Shown: piece after piece, positions 57,082 through 64,000 of the stretch
Numbering within the stretch: the stretch's first letter is position 1
How the letters are laid out: every line of letters starts with the position of its first letter
Source of the DNA: Burkholderia puraquae
GTDB taxonomy: Bacteria > Pseudomonadota > Gammaproteobacteria > Burkholderiales > Burkholderiaceae
Direction of reading: 5' to 3'
NCBI RefSeq assembly: GCF_002099195.1
Contig: NZ_NBYX01000003.1
Coordinates: forward strand, 372,001-436,000
DNA: 64,000 bases
Notes under the pieces: generated by a model
Seen by the model: the letters and a program-made list of their open reading frames with translations, nothing else
What the model was told of the DNA's origin: nothing
Database searches by the model: none
Program-made: the position numbers and the translations under genes

Positions 57082-58239
57082 TCACGGGTTGACGAGCAGC
57101 GACGACGTATTGCCGATCTGCTTCTCGACGTTCTGCAGCTTGCCCGTGCGCGCATCCATCACGACGAGGTCGGACGTCGCCGTCAGCCCGTAGAGCAGCG
57201 GCTTGTCGTCCTCGCTGACCTGGATCGACACGAGGGGATCGACCTTCTGCTGCGCGAGATCCCAGCGCGCGACACGCTGCTTCGACTTCAGGTCGACCAC
57301 CCACACCTGCGTGCCGGCATCCTTGTGCGAACCGTCGCCGCCCTTGTGCATCAGCACGTAGTAGCGGTTCTGCCTGGCCTGCACGGCCGTCTGCTGCATG
57401 CCGCCCGGGCGCCAGCCTTCGGCACGCTCGGCATCCGTCAACAGCGGCCACGGCTTGCCGAACACGGGCTTGTCGCCGCTGAAATCCGCGCTGCGCACGT
57501 TGCCGCCATACGTCGTGAACAAGTAGCCGCCCTTGTAGCGCGACGCGTTCACGAACGCCGGATCCTTGTCGACGTCGATGAACGCATCCGACATCACGCG
57601 CTTCGTTTCCTTGCCGTTCGCATCGAGCGCGACGGTCAGCGCCTTGCCGCTTTCGCACAGCGCGGTGAAGCGGTCGTTGCCCGACGGATACGCGAGCACG
57701 CAGGCCGCCGTGTCGATCTCCGACAGCATCTTCTTCGACACCGCGTCGATCACCGTCACCGACGCGGCCGGCGTGATGTTCGCGACATACAGCCGCTTGC
57801 CGTCTGCGCTGAACGCGGTGTTGTACGGCGACGGCACGTGCTGCGCATGCTTCGCCGGAATCACGATCTCGCCCGCGTGATCGAGCGTCGTGTTGTCGGT
57901 CATCTCGACGACGTCGGTGCGCGTGCCGTGCGAGCCGCGCGAGAAGTAGGTCGTCGCGACGAAGCTCGTCCTGTGATCGGGCGAAATCGCGAAGCCGGGG
58001 CCAAAGCCGCCATCGATCTGGCCGAGCAGCTTCTTCGCATCGGCGTCGTACACGTAGATGCGTCCGTCGGTCATCGACGGCATCGAGATGTCGACGATAT
58101 AGACCGCGTGCGGATGCCACGGCGGCATCTTCTGCACGAGCAGTTCCTCCGGCTTTTCCGTCGCGTTTGCGCTGCCGGCCCATGCCGCCGCGAACGCCAG
58201 CGTCGCCGCGAGCACCGCGGTTCGTCGCCTTGTCCTCAT
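57082..58239 (-). CDS. aauB: Aromatic amine dehydrogenase large subunit
   Basis: A 385-aa periplasmic protein with a signal peptide (cleaved near ANA-TEKP) and a seven-bladed beta-propeller of the amine-dehydrogenase heavy chain ('VYIVDISMPSMTDGRIYVYD', 'FGPGFAISPDHRTSFVATTY', 'VWVVDLKSKQRVARWDL'). It forms the alpha2beta2 enzyme with AauA. It is the first gene of the operon, divergent from an AraC gene. Confidence 0.92.
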   Translation of the reverse strand: MRTRRRTAVLAATLAFAAAWAGSANATEKPEELLVQKMPPWHPHAVYIVDISMPSMTDGRIYVYDADAKKLLGQIDGGFGPGFAISPDHRTSFVATTYFSRGSHGTRTDVVEMTDNTTLDHAGEIVIPAKHAQHVPSPYNTAFSADGKRLYVANITPAASVTVIDAVSKKMLSEIDTAACVLAYPSGNDRFTALCESGKALTVALDANGKETKRVMSDAFIDVDKDPAFVNASRYKGGYLFTTYGGNVRSADFSGDKPVFGKPWPLLTDAERAEGWRPGGMQQTAVQARQNRYYVLMHKGGDGSHKDAGTQVWVVDLKSKQRVARWDLAQQKVDPLVSIQVSEDDKPLLYGLTATSDLVVMDARTGKLQNVEKQIGNTSSLLVNP

Positions 58240-58483
58240 GTCGCCTCCAGTTGGGGAATCACGTTATGTGGGGCGACTGTAGTTCGACAATAAATCCGCT
58301 CAGCACCCGGACCGGCACCGCGTGCGTGCCGATTCGGGATATTGGAAAACTGCCTGAAAGCCGCGTCGGCCGGCGTCTTCCGACCCTCTGGCGCATGCGC
58401 CCGAAATAGCGCTCCCCCTTATTGCGCCGACCACGCGGTCGGTTTAATCTTGCGCGGTCCTGATCGACGCACCCGGAGGCGCT

Positions 58484-59446
58484 GTGTTCGTGTTTCACGA
58501 GAGGTTCGACAACGCGGACCGGCATGCCGAGGCGCTGCGCGGCTGGAACCAGCGCTACGACCAGATCGGCTCCGGCGCATATCGCAGCGCGGTCAAGCAT
58601 GCGGTGCTGGACGGCGTGCAGTTGTTCCAGGAAGCCGCCAACGTTCGCATCATCCAGCGCGGACGATTGCCGCACGGCCATACGGTGTTCGGCATGCCGC
58701 TCACCGGCTCGGGCGCATTCGCATTCGGCGGCACGCGCATCGAACGCGGCACGATGGTGATGGCGCGCGGCGGTGTACCGTTCGAGCTGCATTCGCCCGA
58801 CGACATGTCGCTGATCGGTATCGTCGCCGATGGCGAACTGATGCAGCAGGTCGAGGATGCGGCCGATGTCCACCTCGACGAAGCCGCATTGCGGCGCGGT
58901 GTGGCCGACATGCCCACCGCCGTGCTGATGCGCGCGAGCGTGCAGGTCGCCACGCAACTCGAGCGTGTGCTGTCGGCACCCGATACCTACCGCGACGCAC
59001 GCGCGCAGCGCGAACTGCGCGGCGAGATCGGCGGCGTGCTGGTCGATCTCCTCACGTACCGGATGCCCGAGCCGCCGAACCGTCTCACGCACGCCTGCCG
59101 CGCCGACATCGTGCGCCGCGTGCACGACTACGTGATCGGCCATCCCGAAGCACCGGTCGACGTGCTGAGCCTGTGCGCGCAATTGCGCGTAAGCCGGCGC
59201 ACGATGCAGAACAGCTTCCAGTCGGTCGTACAGACCAGCCCGTTGCATTACGTGCGCTCGCTGCGCCTGTCGCAAGTACGGCGGATGCTGCTCGATACGC
59301 GGCAGGCCGACCTGCCGATCAGCGACGCGGCCGCGCGCTGGGGCTTCATCCATCTCGGGCATTTCGCGAACGCTTACAAGGCGCAATTCGGCGAGTTGCC
59401 GTCGACCACCGCGCGCCGGTCCGTACGCGGCGCAAAAACGCGCTGA
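58484..59446 (+). CDS. AraC-family regulator of the amine dehydrogenase operon
   Basis: A 320-aa regulator with an EutR-like N-terminal domain ('FGMPLTGSGAFAFGGTRIER') and a C-terminal double helix-turn-helix ('LCAQLRVSRRTMQNSFQSVV', 'AAARWGFIHLGHFANAYKAQ'). The GTG start at 58484 has GGAGG upstream. It is divergent from aauB and is the natural candidate to activate that operon in response to an amine. GGCGCATGCGCC (58390-58401) in the shared gap is a possible site. Confidence 0.88.
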   Translation: MFVFHERFDNADRHAEALRGWNQRYDQIGSGAYRSAVKHAVLDGVQLFQEAANVRIIQRGRLPHGHTVFGMPLTGSGAFAFGGTRIERGTMVMARGGVPFELHSPDDMSLIGIVADGELMQQVEDAADVHLDEAALRRGVADMPTAVLMRASVQVATQLERVLSAPDTYRDARAQRELRGEIGGVLVDLLTYRMPEPPNRLTHACRADIVRRVHDYVIGHPEAPVDVLSLCAQLRVSRRTMQNSFQSVVQTSPLHYVRSLRLSQVRRMLLDTRQADLPISDAAARWGFIHLGHFANAYKAQFGELPSTTARRSVRGAKTR

Positions 59447-59573
59447 AGCCGCGCAAAACCCGCGATAATCTCCCGCTGACCGTTCGGCGCGCGCGAGCCG
59501 GCCGCAACGCATGCCCGCCCGCTCGCCGCCCCGTGCGATGCGCGACGACCACCGGATTCCATCCCCTGCCCCG

Positions 59574-60518
59574 ATGCCCGAGGATTTCCACTTCCTGTTG
59601 CTGCCCGGCTTCTCCGCACTCGGTTTCATGTCCGCGGTCGAACCGCTGCGCGTCGCGAACCGCTTTCGCACCGAGCTCTATCGCTGGCACGTGATCAGCG
59701 CCGACGGCGCGCCCGTCGCCGCGAGCAACGGCATCCCGGTCGCCGCCGAAGCCGCGTGCGCGGAGGTCGACAAGGTCGATACGGTGTTCGTCGTCGCGGG
59801 CTTCGATCCGCTCGTGTGCTACACGCGTGCGATCGGCGACTGGCTGCGCCGCCAGCACCGTCACGGTGCAACGCTCGGCGGCATCGACACGGGCAGCTTC
59901 GTGCTCGCGGAAGCCGGGCTGTTCGACGCATCGCAGCCGCTCACGCTGCACTGGGAAGCGCTGGCCGCGTTCCGCGAACGCTACCCCGGCCTGAATGCAA
60001 CGCAGGAGCTGTTCGAGATCGACGACCGGCGCATCACGTGCGCGGGCGGCACCGCATCGATCGACATGATGCTCGACCTGATCGGGCGGCGGCACGGCGC
60101 CGATCTCGCGGCAGCGATCTCCGAGCAGTTCGTCGTCAGCCGGATCCGGCAGCGCTCGGACAGCCAGCGGCTCGAGATCGCCGCGCGCTACGGCGTGCAC
60201 AACCGCAAGCTGATCCAGGTGATCGGCACGATGCAGCGGCACATGGAAAACCCGCTCGGCTCCGATGCGCTCGCGCAGGAGGTGTCGATCACGCGGCGCC
60301 AGCTCGAACGGCTGTTCAGCGCAACGCTGGACGACACGCCGACGCATTTCTACCTGAACCTGCGGCTCGATCGGGCACGTGAGCTGCTGCAGCAGACCGA
60401 CATGAGCATCACATCCGTATGCGTCGCCTGCGGGTTCGAATCGCCGTCGCATTTCTCGCGCACGTATCGCGCGCGATTCGGCTTGAGCCCGCGCAGCGAC
60501 CGGCGCGCGACGCGCTGA
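59574..60518 (+). CDS. GlxA-family AraC regulator (DJ-1/PfpI sensor)
   Basis: A 314-aa regulator with an N-terminal DJ-1/PfpI-like domain ('LLLPGFSALGFMSAVEPLRV', 'TLGGIDTGSFVLAEAGLFD', lacking the cysteine of the enzymes) and an AraC double helix-turn-helix ('LAQEVSITRRQLERLFSATL', 'CVACGFESPSHFSRTYRARF'). This is the group of the carnitine and betaine regulators CdhR and GbdR. It could control the carnitine operon 11 kb away, though its position 128 bases after the AraC gene might mean amine metabolism. Confidence 0.88.
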   Translation: MPEDFHFLLLPGFSALGFMSAVEPLRVANRFRTELYRWHVISADGAPVAASNGIPVAAEAACAEVDKVDTVFVVAGFDPLVCYTRAIGDWLRRQHRHGATLGGIDTGSFVLAEAGLFDASQPLTLHWEALAAFRERYPGLNATQELFEIDDRRITCAGGTASIDMMLDLIGRRHGADLAAAISEQFVVSRIRQRSDSQRLEIAARYGVHNRKLIQVIGTMQRHMENPLGSDALAQEVSITRRQLERLFSATLDDTPTHFYLNLRLDRARELLQQTDMSITSVCVACGFESPSHFSRTYRARFGLSPRSDRRATR

Positions 60519-61008
60519 TCGTCGCGGGTTTCAGGCACAATCCAGCGCGGTATTGCGCGTTCCGGCAGCGTTTCCCGCCGCTCGCTGAACAATACCGGCG
60601 ATTGATCGACGGACCGAAGCGGTCATCGAAAATAAATTGGAATGTCGCTGAAAATATTCTGTAACATACCAAAAAAAGTTAGATAGGCAGCCTAACGACA
60701 CGCGTGCCGCATCTCGGCGCGCGTCGCGCCACGCGGGCTACCAACCGATATCGATCCGATCCGAGGGGTATGACATGACGATGCTTGATTCGCCGTCGCC
60801 GCACCTGCCTGCCGTTCGCTTCTTCGTCCGCTCCCCCCGCTCTTCGCCCGCCCGTTTCTTTTCGACCTGACATTTAGGTTTCCTTAGTCAGTCGACGTTC
60901 CCAACACCGCTTCGCCGCACCGGCTCCATCGAGCCGGCGCGCGGGCCGTGTCGTGCCTGCGCGCCACGAATGCGCGGGCGTGTCCAACCGTTGAGATGAG
61001 GATCACGT
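60519..61008. other. Leader region of the metalloprotease gene, with a 31-aa frame
   Basis: This 490-base gap holds an AT-rich block (60630-60690) with GTTAG/CTAAC arms (60678-60682, 60692-60696). A 31-codon frame at 60775-60870 (MTMLDSPSPHLPAVRFFVRS...) has GAGGGG eight bases upstream, so a leader peptide is possible. No other gene is seen. Confidence 0.4.
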
Positions 61009-62721
61009 ATGCAGACATCACGCAAAGCACTGCCGCTCGCCCTGGGTCTCGCGCTCGGTTTCGGCATCGTCGGCGGCACCGCGGCCGATACGAAAGTCTC
61101 TAATCCGCAAGTAACGAGCCTGCGCGAAAGCCTGACGCGCGGCGTCGCGCCACCGGCCGCCAAGGCCGATACGGCCGCCGGGCAGTTCCGCGCGGACGGC
61201 GTCGCCGTCACGCTGTACAACCCCGCGTATCGCGCGAAGAAGGCTGCCACGACACCCGCCGCCACCGCGCGCGACTTCGTCGCATCGCAGGCCACGCAGC
61301 TCGGGCTCGACGCGACCGCGCTCGCGAGCCTCGTCGTCACGTCGGAACGCGCCGATGCCGACTTCACCGTCGTGCGCCTGCAGCAGCAGGCGGCCGGATT
61401 GCCCGTGTATGGCAGCGATATCGCGGTAACGGTGGCGAAGGACGGCCGCATCCTGTACGTCGCGAGCAACACGATCAACGGCGTGGTCGCGACGTCCCGC
61501 AAGTCGCAGGCCGTCGACCAGCAGCAGGCGCTCGACCGCGCACGTGCGTATCTCGGCGTGAGCGGCTTCACGAACCTGGATGCGCAGCTCGTCGCCTTCG
61601 TCGACAAGGCCGGCACGCATACCGCGTGGAAGGTGCGCGGCCGCCCGAACGACGGCCCGAAAGGCGACTGGGAACTGCTGATCGACTCGGGCAGCGGCGA
61701 AGTGCTGCGCGCCGAGGACAAGGCGTTCTACGCGACCGACGGCACGGGCTTCGTGTTCCGTCCGGACCCGCTGTCGCCGACCAAAAGCAGCTACGGGAGC
61801 ACGGGCTACAAGGACAGCAACGACACCGATTCGTCGCAGCTCACCGCCGCACGCGTGCGCGTCACGCTGAAGGATCTTGCGCAGTCGGGTGGGCGTTACT
61901 CGCTGTCGGGCCCGTATGCCGCATGCGTCGATTTCGACGCGCCGCTCGACAAGGCGTGCCCCGTGCAGTCGACGCCCGCGTTCGAGTTCACGCGCGGCAA
62001 CCTGTATTTCGAGGCCGTGAACACGTACTACCACATCGACACGTTCCTGCGTTACGTGAACCAGACGCTCGGCATCAAGGCGATGCCGTACCAGTACACC
62101 GGCGGCGTGCAGTACGACCCGCACGGCGAATCGGGCGACGACAACTCGTCGTACTCGTCGAGCAGCGGCCGGCTGACCTTCGGGCAAGGCGGCGTCGACG
62201 ACGCGGAGGATGCGGACGTCGTGATCCACGAGCTCGGCCACGGCATCCACGACTGGGTGACGAACGGCGGCCTGTCGCAGCAGGAAGGCTTGTCGGAAGG
62301 CACCGGCGACTATCTCGCCGCCGCGTACAGCCGCGACTTCAACCAGTGGAGCCCATCGGATGCGCAGTACCACTGGGTCTACAACTGGGACGGCCACAAC
62401 GAGTTCTGGGGCGGCCGCGTGACCAACTGGAACGTCGGGCGCACCTATGCGCAGGCGCGTGGCGCGGAGATTCATACGGCCGGCCAGTACTGGGCCTCGT
62501 GCAATCTCGTCGCGCGCGACGCGATCGGTGCGCAGGCGATGGACAAGGCGTTCCTGAAGGGGTTGTCGATGACCAACAGCTCGACCAACCAGAAGGCCGC
62601 CGCGCAGGCCGTGCTGACGGCCGCGTCCGCGCTCGGCTACAGCAGCGCGCAGCTCGCCGCGATCGGCAATGCGTACAACCAGAGTTGCACGTACGGCGTG
62701 ACCGTACCGAAGAAGTCGTAA
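61009..62721 (+). CDS. zmpB: Secreted zinc metalloprotease, ZmpB-like
   Basis: A 570-aa preproenzyme: signal peptide (about 1-26), a long propeptide with FTP/PepSY-like segments ('ATQLGLDATALASLVVTSER', 'GLPVYGSDIAVTVAKDGRIL'), and a catalytic domain with zinc motif HELGH (407-411) and probable third ligand E426 in 'QQEGLSEGTGDY'. Length, propeptide and motif fit ZmpB of Burkholderia cenocepacia, a secreted protease that cleaves host proteins and is under quorum-sensing control. An aminopeptidase gene follows 79 bases downstream. Other thermolysin/fungalysin-like proteases are the alternative. Confidence 0.85.
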   Translation: MQTSRKALPLALGLALGFGIVGGTAADTKVSNPQVTSLRESLTRGVAPPAAKADTAAGQFRADGVAVTLYNPAYRAKKAATTPAATARDFVASQATQLGLDATALASLVVTSERADADFTVVRLQQQAAGLPVYGSDIAVTVAKDGRILYVASNTINGVVATSRKSQAVDQQQALDRARAYLGVSGFTNLDAQLVAFVDKAGTHTAWKVRGRPNDGPKGDWELLIDSGSGEVLRAEDKAFYATDGTGFVFRPDPLSPTKSSYGSTGYKDSNDTDSSQLTAARVRVTLKDLAQSGGRYSLSGPYAACVDFDAPLDKACPVQSTPAFEFTRGNLYFEAVNTYYHIDTFLRYVNQTLGIKAMPYQYTGGVQYDPHGESGDDNSSYSSSSGRLTFGQGGVDDAEDADVVIHELGHGIHDWVTNGGLSQQEGLSEGTGDYLAAAYSRDFNQWSPSDAQYHWVYNWDGHNEFWGGRVTNWNVGRTYAQARGAEIHTAGQYWASCNLVARDAIGAQAMDKAFLKGLSMTNSSTNQKAAAQAVLTAASALGYSSAQLAAIGNAYNQSCTYGVTVPKKS

Positions 62722-62800
62722 TTCCGCAGCAGGCGGGGGCGCGTCGCACGACCTGCGGCGCGCCCTCTTCCTCGACATCGCCATCCTCACGAGATCGAAC

Positions 62801-64000
62801 ATGCCTACTCTGAAACTGACCCGCCTGAGCGCCGCGCTCGGCGGCATGCTGCTGACCGCCGCCGCGCACGCGACGCCGGTGTGGATCACGCTCGGCGACG
62901 CGGCGTTCCGCCAGTTGCAACGCATCGACGCCAGCGCCACCGCGCAATACAGCACGACCCTCGACGCCGGCAAGACGGACGACGGCGCCGCGCGCCGCGA
63001 AACCGTCCACGTCGTCGAAATCGACGATTCGCGGCTCGGCGAGCTCGCCCACGCCGTCCACCATACCCGCGGCCACGGGCCCGGCTATGTCGTGCACGAC
63101 TCGTTCGACGAAGCGCGCCAGGCACTGCAACCGTTGCCGCCGACGCTCTCGAAGCAGGCCACGGCCGCCGTGTACAAGGTATCGAACGCGCCGCAGATCG
63201 GCACGTGGATCCAGCAACTGCAGGCCAGTAACATCGTCGGCACGATCACGTCGCTGTCCGGCTTCACGAACCGCTACTACACGACGTCGCACGGCGTCGC
63301 CGCGTCGGACTGGCTCGCATTGCAGTGGAAGCAGCTGGCGGGTTCGCGTGCCGACATCACCGTCGAGCAGTTCGCGCACACCGGCTTTCCGCAGAAATCC
63401 GTGATCCTGACGATCCGCGGCAGCGATCCGGCCGCGGGCACCATCGTGCTGGGCGGCCACCTCGATTCGACGGTCGGCCGCACGACGGAGAACACGCGCT
63501 CGCCCGGCGCGGACGACGATGCGTCGGGTATCGCCAGCCTGACCGAAGCGCTGCGCGTGCTGCTGGCGAACAACTACAAGCCGAAGCGGACGATCAAGTT
63601 CGTCGGGTACGCAGCCGAGGAAGCCGGGCTGCTCGGCTCGAAAGCGATCGCGAAGCAGTTCCGTGCGCAGAATGCGAACGTGGTCGGCGTGCTGCAGCTC
63701 GACATGACGAACTACAAGGGCGATCCGAAGGATATCTACCTGATTACCGACTACACGAACGCGTCGCAGAACACCTACCTGACGAACCTGGCGAAGACCT
63801 ATCTGCCGGAACTCGCGATCGGCACGTCGCAGTGCGGATATGCGTGTTCGGATCACGCGTCGTGGAATGCGCAAGGGTATCCGGCGTCGTTCCCGTTCGA
63901 GGCCGACCAGAACGACAGTCCGTATATCCATACCGTGAACGACACGCTGGAGAATTCGGATCGCCAGGCGAATCATGCGCTGAAGTTCGGCAAGCTGGCG
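62801..64000 (+). CDS. M28-family secreted aminopeptidase (partial)
   Basis: The first 400 codons are present and the stop lies past the right edge. A signal peptide (about 1-25) precedes an N-terminal domain and an M28 catalytic domain with the zinc ligands in 'LGGHLDST', 'PGADDDASGIASL', 'GYAAEEAGLLGSKA' and 'ACSDHASWNAQG'. It is a leucine-aminopeptidase-like exoenzyme that would trim peptides made by the adjacent protease. Confidence 0.93.
   Translation, partial: MPTLKLTRLSAALGGMLLTAAAHATPVWITLGDAAFRQLQRIDASATAQYSTTLDAGKTDDGAARRETVHVVEIDDSRLGELAHAVHHTRGHGPGYVVHDSFDEARQALQPLPPTLSKQATAAVYKVSNAPQIGTWIQQLQASNIVGTITSLSGFTNRYYTTSHGVAASDWLALQWKQLAGSRADITVEQFAHTGFPQKSVILTIRGSDPAAGTIVLGGHLDSTVGRTTENTRSPGADDDASGIASLTEALRVLLANNYKPKRTIKFVGYAAEEAGLLGSKAIAKQFRAQNANVVGVLQLDMTNYKGDPKDIYLITDYTNASQNTYLTNLAKTYLPELAIGTSQCGYACSDHASWNAQGYPASFPFEADQNDSPYIHTVNDTLENSDRQANHALKFGKLA

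Noticed and set aside
60655-60672. CTGTAAC-ATACCA before the metalloprotease gene, considered as a CepR (lux-type) box.
   Set aside because: It has half-site likeness to known cep boxes, but the spacing between the halves is about two bases too short and symmetry is poor. Quorum control of ZmpB is known from the literature, yet this site alone does not show it.

Overview
The window reads as one continuous piece of a high-GC betaproteobacterial chromosome, almost certainly Burkholderia and most likely the Burkholderia cepacia complex. Grounds: strong G/C third-position bias in every gene, Burkholderia-typical families (DUF4148, DUF3331, DUF2000, SymE next to Rhs), a ZmpB-like secreted metalloprotease, and a non-phosphorylating L-fucose pathway of the kind worked out in B. 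multivorans. The density of accessory catabolic operons and regulators suggests a secondary replicon (inference). One tRNA is present and no rRNA. I saw no CRISPR array, intact insertion sequence or prophage.

Left part (1-12.1 kb): a DUF1488 gene cut by the window edge, a small membrane protein, an AcoR-like sigma-54 activator with an unusual leader of tandem palindromes, a 2Fe-2S protein, an SRPBCC protein, a copper-handling operon (DUF2946, a 71-codon frame, CopC, PCu(A)C and a 57-aa membrane protein), a LysE exporter, a leucine-rich-repeat protein kinase and tRNA-Leu(GAG). The scar-like region after the tRNA holds a PAAR-like fragment and a decayed copy of a livF 3' end. An SDR gene, two AraC regulators and a DUF2000 gene follow.

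Middle (12.1-29.4 kb): the minus-strand livK-H-M-G-F branched-chain amino-acid importer; a secreted hypothetical protein; a minus-strand type VI secretion effector island (vgrG, EagR chaperone, PAAR-Rhs effector with a variable C-terminal toxin, overlapping small putative immunity gene, SymE remnant); and a yfiR-yfiN-yfiB cyclic-di-GMP module.

Catabolic block (29.9-49 kb): a D-amino-acid-dehydrogenase-like oxidase; a nine-gene minus-strand L-fucose operon (five pathway enzymes covering every step from L-fucose to pyruvate and lactate, an ABC sugar importer and a GntR regulator); a candidate structured small RNA with its own terminator; DUF3331, SDR and DUF4148 genes; and a six-gene minus-strand gamma-butyrobetaine/carnitine operon (caiX, cdhC, cdhA, cdhB, an acylcarnitine-esterase-like hydrolase and gamma-butyrobetaine hydroxylase). 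Carnitine cleavage yields glycine betaine and acetoacetate.

Right part (49-64 kb): isocitrate lyase behind a perfect 18-bp palindrome, a LysR gene, a YdcZ-type transporter, and a tightly coupled aromatic amine dehydrogenase operon (aauB, mauE, mauD, aauA, two c-type cytochromes, aldehyde dehydrogenase). Downstream are an AraC regulator, a GlxA-type regulator, a ZmpB-like metalloprotease and an M28 aminopeptidase that runs off the right edge.
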